Source: Myxococcales bacterium
GTDB lineage: Bacteria; Myxococcota_A; Polyangia; Polyangiales; Houyiibacteriaceae
DNA: 5,151 nucleotides
Direction of reading: 5' to 3'
Assembly (NCBI GenBank): GCA_013002645.1
Contig: JABDJF010000173.1
Span: 1-5,151, forward strand
Shown here: positions 1 to 5,151 of the stretch, in pieces
Layout of the letters: each line of letters starts with the position of its first letter
Position numbering within the stretch: position 1 is the stretch's first letter
Notes under the pieces: model-generated
Database searches by the model: none
The model's input: the letters and a program-made list of their open reading frames with translations, nothing else
What the model was told of the DNA's origin: nothing
Program-made: the position numbers and the translations under genes

Positions 1-1
1 C

Positions 2-196
2 TTCAGTGGTCGTCTCCCGAGCGCGCTGGAGGGGCAGAGCGTCGAAGTACACACGATGGCGTTTGAAGGCGAAACGGTCTACGTGGCGACCGTCGGTAGC
101 GGCGGTGGCGATGAATGGCTTCAGCAATCCATCGGTGGCGTGCGCCGCATTCTCAGCAACAGCTGGCAGGCCGACCCTCAGTTGCTTGTCAATTGA
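2..196 (+). CDS. C-terminal end of an unrecognised protein (5' end outside window)
   Basis: An open frame runs from the left edge to a TGA at 194-196 and gives 64 residues, starting FSGRLPSALEGQ and ending WQADPQLLVN. It has no start in the window; the only internal Met is at residue 19 and looks like an ordinary interior residue. By hand count, about 70% of its codons end in G or C, and the translation has a normal protein composition: acidic and Gly-rich middle (GSGGGDEW), then an amphipathic stretch (QQSIGGVRRILSNSW). This supports a real coding end rather than chance. No catalytic motif is visible and I do not recognise the family; a compact secreted or lipoprotein domain is possible but unproven. 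It converges on hemC, and the last 19 bases of the two genes overlap. Confidence 0.6.
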   Translation, partial: FSGRLPSALEGQSVEVHTMAFEGETVYVATVGSGGGDEWLQQSIGGVRRILSNSWQADPQLLVN

Positions 197-1158
197 TTTC
201 GCATCGCGGCTAGCTCCGCTTGCTGGATCAAATCGCGAGCGCCCTGTGACAAAAGGCGATCGGCTACTTCTTCGCCCAGCCGATGCGCGGTGTTCATCGC
301 GTCGGGGGAGCGGAGGTCCAGATAGGTATCGGACATCGCCGAGAGCATTTGGTCACCATCGTACGAGGCTACCATCGCGTCGAGCTGGAGCCTGCCATTG
401 GCTGCGCTTGCGTGGCCTGCGATGGATGAGTGGCAGTTGCCTTCGAGCTTCTGCAGCATGGCTCGCTCCGCGGTGATCTGAATACGGGCGGTCGGATCTT
501 CGATTGCTTGGAGCTGCGTATTGAGGGTTTCGTTTGCGAGCGGCCCTTCGATCGCCAGCGCTCCCTGACCCACCGCGGGCAGGCAAATATCCGTCGGCAG
601 GACCACATGGGGCGTCTGCGCAAGCACGCCTGTCCGCGCGAGGCCCGCCGCGGCCAGTACGATCGCATCGCATTGCCCTTGGTCAAGCTTGTGGAGGCGT
701 GTTTCGATGTTTCCTCGGAGCGGCACGAAGCCGAGGTCGGGACGTTGCCGCTGCAGCTGCACCACGCGGCGACGGGAGGTGGTGCCGACCCTTGCGCCGC
801 GTTTCAGCGAGGCCAAATCCGTCCCGTCGACGGTCACCAGAACGTCGCGCGGGTCCTCACGGACGGGCACGCTCAAAATGCCCATCCCGTCCGCCAGCGG
901 GACGTCGCCTGGGACGTCCTTCAAGGAGTGTACCGCGAAATCCGCCCCGCCACGGACGACCACAGCCTCGACCTCACTCACGAAAAGTCCCTTGCCGCCG
1001 ACGAGCGCGAGGGGACGATCTTGAATCCGGTCGCCCTGGGTCTTGACGTGTACTTCTTCGACGCTGAGACCAGGAAAACGAGCCTGAAGCTGGGCGCCGA
1101 CCCAACGCGTTTGAACGAGCGCAAGATTGCTCCTGCGTGTTGCGATGCGCAGCTTCAC
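178..1158 (-). CDS. hemC: Hydroxymethylbilane synthase (porphobilinogen deaminase)
   Basis: This cytosolic enzyme joins four porphobilinogens head to tail into hydroxymethylbilane, the linear tetrapyrrole precursor of heme. The 326-residue product has the normal family length. Visible motifs in order are RIATRRSNLALVQ near the N-terminus, GGKGLFVSEVE (54-64), HSLKDVP (77-83, catalytic Asp81), VGTTSRRR (124-131, substrate-carboxylate arginines), LRGNIETRL (147-155), VGQGALAIE (196-204) and LEGNC (238-242). Cys242 should carry the dipyrromethane cofactor; the residues after it (HSSIAGHA) differ from the common QVPIG form. The start is GTG and lies inside the hemA stop (GTGA, 4-base overlap), so translation is probably coupled to hemA; the upstream Shine-Dalgarno match is weak. 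hemD, often next in such operons, is not downstream: a convergent gene overlaps the 3' end instead. Confidence 0.97.
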   Translation of the reverse strand: MKLRIATRRSNLALVQTRWVGAQLQARFPGLSVEEVHVKTQGDRIQDRPLALVGGKGLFVSEVEAVVVRGGADFAVHSLKDVPGDVPLADGMGILSVPVREDPRDVLVTVDGTDLASLKRGARVGTTSRRRVVQLQRQRPDLGFVPLRGNIETRLHKLDQGQCDAIVLAAAGLARTGVLAQTPHVVLPTDICLPAVGQGALAIEGPLANETLNTQLQAIEDPTARIQITAERAMLQKLEGNCHSSIAGHASAANGRLQLDAMVASYDGDQMLSAMSDTYLDLRSPDAMNTAHRLGEEVADRLLSQGARDLIQQAELAAMRNQLTSN

Positions 1159-2516
1159 TTTGTTTCGCCTGTCGACCCGGTGGCAGGGGCCGCGGCCAGC
1201 TGCCCGACTCTGGCGTCCTGCGAGCCTTCCGAGGAGGCGGCCTCCGCCGCCGTTTCTTCCTCCGAGAGCGCAAACAGACGCCGCACCGCGTCGATGAGAA
1301 GGGCTCCGTCGGGCTCGCCGGCGCCAGCTTTGAGCTCGGTCATCGGTTGGTGCAGCAGCTTGTTCACCAGAGATCGGCCCATGGCTTCGAGGACCGCGCG
1401 GTCGGACGAGCTGGCGCCTTCGAGTCGCGGCAGCGTTCGCTCCAGCTCCTCGGCGGCGATCTGCCCGAACTGCTGGCGAAGCGCAACGATGGTCGGAGCG
1501 AGCTCGAGCGCTCGACGCCAGCTCAGGAAGGACTCGACCTCTTCTTCGACGATCTGCTCGGCCCGGGCGGCTTCCTTTGCTCGCACCGAGAGATTCTCCT
1601 CTGCAACCTGCTGGAGGTCATCGACGTCGTACACGAACACGTTGTCCATGTTGCCAACCCGCGGATCGACGTCGCGGGGAACGGCGATATCGATGATGAA
1701 AAGCGGTCGATGGCGCCGCGTTCGAACGACCGCTTTCATGAGCTCCGGAGTCAAGATGAACTTCTCGCTCGCAGTCGACGCGACGACGACGTCGGCATCC
1801 GCGAGCTCGACGCTGAGTCGCTCGTAGGGCACCGCGCGTCCGCCGCAGAGCTCGGCGAGCCGCTGCGCCCGTTCGTCGCTGCGATTGACGACGTGGAGTT
1901 GAGTTCCGGTCTGCCGTAGGCTCCGCGCGGCGGACTCGCCCATTTCGCCGGCACCGAGCAATAGCGTCTGGCGGCCTTCTAGGTTTCCGAAGATCTTCTT
2001 GGCCAGCTCGCATGCGATCGAGCTGACGCTCACCGTGCCCTCTGCGATGCCGGTCTCGTGTCGAACGCGCTTGGCCGTCGCAAAGGCCTGCGTGAAACAT
2101 CGCCCGAGCAGCGTGCCTACCGTGCCGGCCCCTTTCGCGGCATCGAAGGCTTCTTTCACCTGGCCCAAGATCTGTGGCTCTCCGACGACCAGGGAGTCCA
2201 GGCTCGAAGCGACCCGGAAGACGTGACGAATGACATCGACGCCGCGCTCCTGATAGAGGACCTGATCCCCGACTGGTTGGGAGAGGCGCCCGGCAAAGGC
2301 TTCTCTTGCGTTGTGACCGGCTGTGATCGGGTCCACGCTGGTCGCGTAGAGCTCGACGCGGTTGCAGGTCGAGATGAGTAGTGCCTCGTCGAAGCGTCCG
2401 CTCTTCGCAAATTCGCGGAGCTCTTGCTCGAGGCGATCGGGCGCCACAGCAAGGCGTTCCCGGACCTCGACTGGTGCGGTGCGATGCGAGAGGCCGACGA
2501 CCACGAAGTCGCGCAT
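1155..2516 (-). CDS. hemA: Glutamyl-tRNA reductase
   Basis: The enzyme uses NADPH to reduce glutamyl-tRNA(Glu) to glutamate-1-semialdehyde, the committed step of the C5 pathway to heme. The 453-residue product has the three expected parts. The N-terminal catalytic domain shows VGLSHRTAPVEVRE (7-20), STCNRVELY (49-57, nucleophile Cys51), His98 and GEPQILGQVK (112-121). The Rossmann domain has LLLGAGEMG (185-193), followed by VVNRS and the conserved IDIAVPRDVDP (275-285). The helical dimerisation domain runs from about residue 310 to 420. The last 33 residues or so are a loose Ala/Glu/Ser/Gly tail. The frame stays open upstream to 2723, but residue 1 of the conserved MRDFVVVGLSHRT sets the start at 2516. 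There it overlaps the TGA of the membrane-protein gene by one base (TGATG), with an AGGGGG ribosome site 9 bases upstream. Confidence 0.97.
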   Translation of the reverse strand: MRDFVVVGLSHRTAPVEVRERLAVAPDRLEQELREFAKSGRFDEALLISTCNRVELYATSVDPITAGHNAREAFAGRLSQPVGDQVLYQERGVDVIRHVFRVASSLDSLVVGEPQILGQVKEAFDAAKGAGTVGTLLGRCFTQAFATAKRVRHETGIAEGTVSVSSIACELAKKIFGNLEGRQTLLLGAGEMGESAARSLRQTGTQLHVVNRSDERAQRLAELCGGRAVPYERLSVELADADVVVASTASEKFILTPELMKAVVRTRRHRPLFIIDIAVPRDVDPRVGNMDNVFVYDVDDLQQVAEENLSVRAKEAARAEQIVEEEVESFLSWRRALELAPTIVALRQQFGQIAAEELERTLPRLEGASSSDRAVLEAMGRSLVNKLLHQPMTELKAGAGEPDGALLIDAVRRLFALSEEETAAEAASSEGSQDARVGQLAAAPATGSTGETK

Positions 2517-3316
2517 CAGGCGTCGCCCCCTGCGGCTCGGAGCGCATACCCGGCCAGGACCAGAAGGGTGAATACGAAGCCCATCATCGTGCCGAGCGCC
2601 GCTTTGCGGCCCCGCCAGCCTGCGGCGACGCGAAGCACGATGCCGCCTGCAAAGATGGCCCACGCCACCAGGCCGAGCGCCTGGCTGACGTAGAACTCTG
2701 CGCCGCCGGAGCGCAGCAGCCAAAACGTGCCCGTGATCATGCCGAAGGTCAGAAGTGGAAAGCCCACCAAGACAGCTCGAAGGCCCATTGTATCGAGGAC
2801 GTCGAGCGCTGGCAGTCGCTGAAAGACCCCGCTCAGCTGGCGGCGCCGCATGAGGCCCTCTTGAACTACGTATCCCACCGCCGCCGCGAACGCGAGCGCA
2901 AACGCGACTAAGCCAACCACGTTGGCAGCGATGTGCAGCGTCAGCATGGCCGACTGGACTCTCGGCGGCACCGGCGCGTAGCTGCTTCCAAGCCCCGACG
3001 CGAGGAAGAGCATGAGTGACAGCGGGGCAACGAATGCGCCCAGGATCGTGACGTCGAAGCGATAGGAGGCAAGCAAGAACGCGATGCCGATCCCGAACGA
3101 CGAAACGCTCAGGACCTGTGCGATGTCGGCGAGCGGCAATTCACCAGAGGCGGGCGCTTCGAGCAAGAGGAAGGCGAGATGTGCGCCGAGAGCGGCCACG
3201 AAAACGGTCCCCGGCACCCGTTGGGCGCGGTTCGAGCCCCGGATCAACAGGAACAAGTACAGGACGCACGCGATGGCGTAGAGCAGTGCAGTGGCGATGA
3301 AAAGGCCGGCTTTCAT
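2516..3316 (-). CDS. CcsA/HemX-like integral membrane protein (cytochrome c assembly family)
   Basis: A 266-residue, very hydrophobic protein with about eight likely membrane helices, near residues 4-25, 37-53, 67-85, 88-108, 123-151, 180-200, 209-230 and 241-260. The LTLHIAANVVG segment (126-136), PLLTFGMITGTFW (187-199) and the GWRGRKAALGTMMGF stretch (233-247) resemble the CcsA/HemX family (cytochrome c assembly proteins), which sit in the inner membrane and present or export heme. The Trp-rich WWD-type loop expected after FGMITGTFW is missing; LLRSGGAEFYV stands there. Family histidine candidates are His46 and His128. Its place directly before hemA-hemC recalls Bacillus HemX, reported to influence HemA level, so either role is possible. 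The start at 3316 (MKAGLFIATA) was chosen because the helix pattern begins there; the frame is open further but would run antisense into trxA. Its ribosome site is weak. Confidence 0.82.
   Translation of the reverse strand: MKAGLFIATALLYAIACVLYLFLLIRGSNRAQRVPGTVFVAALGAHLAFLLLEAPASGELPLADIAQVLSVSSFGIGIAFLLASYRFDVTILGAFVAPLSLMLFLASGLGSSYAPVPPRVQSAMLTLHIAANVVGLVAFALAFAAAVGYVVQEGLMRRRQLSGVFQRLPALDVLDTMGLRAVLVGFPLLTFGMITGTFWLLRSGGAEFYVSQALGLVAWAIFAGGIVLRVAAGWRGRKAALGTMMGFVFTLLVLAGYALRAAGGDA
2526..2531 (-). promoter_or_regulatory. Ribosome binding site for hemA
   Basis: Read on the minus strand, AGGGGG ends 9 bases before the hemA ATG at 2516-2514. It lies inside the end of the preceding coding region. 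Together with the start of family-level homology at MRDFVVVGLSH, it supports 2516 as the start and not the longer upstream frame. Confidence 0.6.
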
Positions 3317-3381
3317 GGTCGTCTCGAGGCCCCCAACAGCGTGTGGCAGGTCACCAAAAATCCTACCATAGTGGGGGTTTA

Positions 3382-3394
3382 CGCGGTAGCCGCG
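3382..3394. repeat. Short inverted repeat in the divergent control region
   Basis: The 13 bases CGCGGTAGCCGCG have perfect 5-base arms around a TAG loop. They lie between the divergent membrane-protein and thioredoxin genes, 12 bases upstream of the TTGACA box facing trxA. This could be a small operator or only a chance G+C palindrome; nothing else identifies a regulator. Confidence 0.3.
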
Positions 3395-3406
3395 AGCGGC
3401 AACACG

Positions 3407-3435
3407 TTGACAAGCGGGCGGTGCGTCCTTACTTA
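3407..3435 (+). promoter_or_regulatory. Candidate sigma-70-type promoter for trxA
   Basis: A perfect TTGACA at 3407-3412 is followed, after 17 bases, by TACTTA at 3430-3435, a poor -10 match that keeps only the leading TA. Initiation near 3442 would leave a leader of about 26 bases before the trxA ATG, which fits a simple housekeeping gene. The exact -35 match and ideal spacing are seen directly; promoter function is inferred. Confidence 0.45.
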
Positions 3436-3454
3436 CTGCAACTCGAACAACCCC

Positions 3455-3462
3455 AAGAGGAG
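3455..3462 (+). promoter_or_regulatory. Ribosome binding site for trxA
   Basis: AAGAGGAG lies 5 bases upstream of the ATG at 3468 and closely matches the anti-Shine-Dalgarno complement. It is the strongest ribosome site in the window and fixes the trxA start. Confidence 0.8.
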
Positions 3463-3467
3463 CTGAG

Positions 3468-3797
3468 ATGGCTGGCGCAAACGTACACGCAGTAAACGAC
3501 CTGAACTTCGACACGGAGGTTCTCGAATCAGACGACCCTGTGCTCGTCGACTTTTCGGCGGTCTGGTGTGGTCCGTGTAAGCAGATCGCGCCCCTCGTCG
3601 ATCAGCTTGCGGACGAGTATGTCGGCAAGGTCAAGGTGACCCATCTCGACATCGACGAGAGCCCTGGCACCGCTTCGAAGTACGGCATCCGCGGCGTTCC
3701 GACCTTGATGGTCTTCAAGAGTGGAGAGCTCGTTGCGCAGCACGTCGGCGCTGCTCCCAAGACGACCATCGCCGAGCTGATGGACCGCGCGCTCTAA
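3468..3797 (+). CDS. trxA: Thioredoxin
   Basis: A 109-residue single-domain thioredoxin, the standard family length, with no signal peptide, so cytosolic. It reduces protein disulfides and is itself recycled by thioredoxin reductase. The active site WCGPCK spans residues 33-38 (Cys34 and Cys37). The buried Asp28 precedes it, and the cis-proline loop is GVPTLMVF (76-83, Pro78). A serine (Ser30) replaces the Trp found at the matching place in E. coli thioredoxin, giving DFSAVWCGPC; human thioredoxin also has Ser there, so activity should not be lost. The gene is divergent from the heme operon and has its own strong ribosome site. Its TAA stop interlocks with the dut stop on the other strand (shared CTAA at 3794-3797), which leaves no room for a terminator between the two genes. 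Confidence 0.96.
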   Translation: MAGANVHAVNDLNFDTEVLESDDPVLVDFSAVWCGPCKQIAPLVDQLADEYVGKVKVTHLDIDESPGTASKYGIRGVPTLMVFKSGELVAQHVGAAPKTTIAELMDRAL

Positions 3798-4240
3798 ACC
3801 CCGGTACTGCCGAAACCGCCTGACCCGCGCTCGGTCCCGCCGAGGTTCGTGTCGTCATTCACGACGTCGATTTCGACTCGGGTGACCTGCGCCACGATGA
3901 GTTGGGCAATGCGATCCTCCGATTGGATCGTGACCGGAGCGCTTCCGTGATTGATCAAGAGCACCTGAACCTCGCCTCTGTAGTCTTCGTCAATCGTGCC
4001 GGGCGCATTGAGGACGGTGACCCCATGTCGCGCGGCCAGGCCTGAACGAGGGCGAATCTGCCCTTCCTGACCTGCGGGCAGCGCGATTTGTAAGCCAGTC
4101 GGCACGCGCGCGGTTTCGCCCGGTGCGATCACGAGTGGACCCTCGAGGCAGGCGGCGAGGTCCATCCCCGCCGCGCCTTTGGTCTCGTAGCGCGGAATGA
4201 CCGCGTTCGCGCGCATCTTGTAGACGCGCAGGATCGACAT
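3794..4240 (-). CDS. dut: Deoxyuridine 5'-triphosphate nucleotidohydrolase (dUTPase)
   Basis: The homotrimeric enzyme hydrolyses dUTP to dUMP and pyrophosphate, keeping uracil out of DNA and feeding thymidylate synthesis. The 148-residue product is the usual length and has all five trimeric-dUTPase motifs: I, AGMDLAA (24-30); II, RPRSGLAA (63-70); III, GTIDEDYRGEV (81-91), with the catalytic Asp84; IV, DRIAQLIV (109-116); and V, RGSGGFGSTG (138-147), the mobile lid with Phe143 that stacks on the base. The ATG at 4240 overlaps the pnp TGA by one base (TGATG), so dut is very likely translated by coupling from the pnp message. No strong ribosome site of its own is visible. At the 3' end its TAG overlaps the trxA TAA on the other strand. 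Confidence 0.96.
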   Translation of the reverse strand: MSILRVYKMRANAVIPRYETKGAAGMDLAACLEGPLVIAPGETARVPTGLQIALPAGQEGQIRPRSGLAARHGVTVLNAPGTIDEDYRGEVQVLLINHGSAPVTIQSEDRIAQLIVAQVTRVEIDVVNDDTNLGGTERGSGGFGSTGV

Positions 4241-5151
4241 CAGTCTTTTCGCTCGCGGTCGTTGCTTCCGCCCTCGCGGCTGCTTCCGCGGTCCCGGTCC
4301 CGGTCGCGGTCGCGATCACGGTCGCGATCCCTTCCACGGTCGCGATCTCTTCCACGGTCGCGATCGCCGTCACGTCCGCCGGCACGCGCGCCGCCCCGGC
4401 CGCCGCGATCCCGATCGCGTCCGCCTCGGCCTCCACGATCTCCATCGCGTCCGCCTCGGCCACGGCCTCGGTCGCCGTCACGTCCGCGACCGCCGCCGTC
4501 ACGGCGTTCCCTGCGCTCCGGCTCGACGTAGCCTTCGGGCTTTTCGAGCAGCGCCTTGCGAGAAAGCTTGATGCGGCCCTCCCGATCGATGTCGCTGATC
4601 ATCACCTCGACCTCGTCGCCGAGGTTCATGATGTCAGTGACCTTGTCGACGAAGCCCCACTCCATGTCGGTGACGTGCAGCAGGCCGTCCTTGCCAGGGG
4701 CGATCTCGAGAAACGCGCCGTAGTTCTCGACGCGACGAACGATCCCTTTGTACTTGGTGCCGATCTCCGGCTCCAGCGTGAGGCTCTCGATGATTTCAAT
4801 CGCCTTCTTGAGGGCCTCGCCATCCGGCGACGCGATGCTGACGGTGCCGTCGTCGGTGATGTCGATCTTGGCGCCGGTCTGCTCGGTGATGGCCTTGATC
4901 ATCTTGCCGCCCGGTCCGATGACCACGCGAATCTGGTCGGGCTTGACCTTGAGGGTCTCGATACGCGGCGCGTACTTCGAAAGCTCCGGACGCGGGGTCG
5001 CCATGACCTCGTTCATCTTTTCCAGGATGTGCAGCCGGCCTTCGCGCGCCTGCTCCAACGCTTCGTGCATGATCTCCTGGCCCAAACCCGCGATCTTGAT
5101 GTCCATTTGGATGGCGGTGATGCCCTTGTCGGTCCCACAGACCTTGAAGTC
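4240..5151 (-). CDS. pnp: Polynucleotide phosphorylase, C-terminal part (5' end beyond window)
   Basis: This is a phosphate-dependent 3'-5' exoribonuclease active in RNA turnover. The right edge cuts the gene; 303 residues remain, starting DFKVCGTDKGITAIQMDIKI, the end of the second RNase PH core. The catalytic aspartates usually just ahead of DFKV lie outside. Next come a KH domain at about 70-125 of the fragment (IRVVIGPGGKMIKAITEQTG, with the GPGG loop at 79-82) and an S1 domain at about 130-200 (GTKYKGIVRRVENYGAFLEI through GRIKLSRKAL). The first Met in view is interior, not a start. After S1 the usual protein would soon end; here about 100 residues of Arg, Gly and Asp follow, including seven uninterrupted Arg-Asp pairs. 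The gene ends in TGATG, coupling it to dut. Confidence 0.96.
   Translation of the reverse strand, partial: DFKVCGTDKGITAIQMDIKIAGLGQEIMHEALEQAREGRLHILEKMNEVMATPRPELSKYAPRIETLKVKPDQIRVVIGPGGKMIKAITEQTGAKIDITDDGTVSIASPDGEALKKAIEIIESLTLEPEIGTKYKGIVRRVENYGAFLEIAPGKDGLLHVTDMEWGFVDKVTDIMNLGDEVEVMISDIDREGRIKLSRKALLEKPEGYVEPERRERRDGGGRGRDGDRGRGRGGRDGDRGGRGGRDRDRGGRGGARAGGRDGDRDRGRDRDRGRDRDRDRDRDRDRDRGSSREGGSNDRERKD
4331..4366. repeat. Two tandem 18-base units inside pnp
   Basis: The unit CTTCCACGGTCGCGATC plus one variable base occurs at 4331-4348 and 4349-4366, identical at 17 of 18 positions. It adds six residues per copy to the PNPase tail without breaking the frame. Confidence 0.8.
4414..4461. 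repeat. Direct repeat with 30-base period inside pnp
   Basis: The 18 bases ATCGCGTCCGCCTCGGCC occur exactly at 4414-4431 and again at 4444-4461. The 30-base period equals ten residues of the Arg/Gly/Asp tail, consistent with past in-frame duplication. Confidence 0.8.

Larger units (their letters stand above)
4288..4500 (-). repeat. Low-complexity region encoding the Arg/Gly/Asp tail of PNPase
   Basis: The DNA is a patchwork of related hexamers such as CGGTCC and CGGTCG (plus strand). On the minus strand these read in frame as Arg-Asp, Arg-Gly and Gly-Arg pairs. Bases 4288-4332 encode an unbroken run of Arg-Asp alternation, with CGC, CGG, CGT and AGG all used for Arg and both Asp codons present. 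Synonymous variation within a constant protein pattern suggests that selection holds the peptide pattern. The phase of the repeat is a multiple of three throughout. Confidence 0.85.

Noticed and set aside
430..1919. Long plus-strand frames antisense to hemC and hemA
   Set aside because: Their translations lack recognisable motifs, while the opposite strand encodes complete, motif-rich HemC and HemA. High G+C content opens antisense frames by chance.
2517..2723. N-terminal extension of HemA by 69 residues
   Set aside because: The extension is Arg-rich shadow sequence inside the membrane-protein gene. HemA homology begins at MRDFVVVGLSH, with a ribosome site just upstream.
3365..3370. TATGGT (minus strand) as a -10 box for the heme operon
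   Set aside because: Four of six bases match, but no acceptable -35 sits 16-18 bases upstream, so it is not listed as a promoter.
3317..3514. 66-residue N-terminal extension of the membrane protein
   Set aside because: It would cover the trxA start and the whole control region in antisense, and the membrane-helix pattern starts cleanly at MKAGLFIATA.
3830..3844. Possible terminator hairpin after trxA (CTCGG, 5-base loop, CCGAG)
   Set aside because: The stem is only 5 base pairs, has no following T-run and lies within the dut motif V coding region.
4262..4531. Plus-strand frame coding for Arg-Ser-rich repeats resembling an SR protein
   Set aside because: It is the antisense reading of the pnp low-complexity tail. 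The Arg-Ser pattern follows automatically from the complement of Arg-Asp codons, and there is no ribosome site or domain.

Overview
The window looks like ordinary chromosomal housekeeping DNA from a G+C-rich Gram-negative bacterium. Arginine codons are mostly CGN, third positions are mostly G or C, and genes are packed with overlapping starts and stops. The pairing of a CcsA/HemX-like membrane protein with hemA and hemC, and of pnp with dut, would fit a deltaproteobacterial or myxobacterial lineage. That placement is inference from gene content and style, not a database result.

Layout, left to right. (1) Positions 2-196 (+) hold the last 64 codons of an unrecognised protein whose start lies outside the window; it overlaps the end of hemC tail to tail. 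(2) Positions 178-3316 (-) form a tightly coupled heme operon, transcribed right to left: a CcsA/HemX-like eight-helix membrane protein, then hemA (glutamyl-tRNA reductase), then hemC (hydroxymethylbilane synthase). The junctions are a 1-base TGATG overlap and a 4-base GTGA overlap. (3) Positions 3317-3467 are the only real intergenic gap. It is a divergent control region with a perfect TTGACA box facing a thioredoxin gene and a small inverted repeat. (4) Positions 3468-3797 (+) encode thioredoxin (trxA). (5) Positions 3794-5151 (-) carry the 3' part of pnp (polynucleotide phosphorylase, cut by the window edge) and dut (dUTPase), joined by another TGATG overlap. The dut and trxA stop codons interlock in the four bases CTAA.

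Functionally, hemA and hemC supply early tetrapyrrole steps: glutamyl-tRNA to glutamate semialdehyde, and porphobilinogen to hydroxymethylbilane. The membrane protein ahead of them belongs to the family that handles heme for cytochrome c assembly, or affects HemA as in the Bacillus hemAXCDBL operon. pnp-dut pairs RNA turnover with nucleotide-pool sanitation. The most unusual item is the roughly 100-residue C-terminal tail of PNPase. It is almost entirely Arg, Asp and Gly, with a pure Arg-Asp alternation, and is encoded by short DNA repeats. The second is the CcsA/HemX-like protein, which lacks the tryptophan-rich heme-handling motif. I see no mobile element, CRISPR array, RNA gene or clearly new multi-gene system here.
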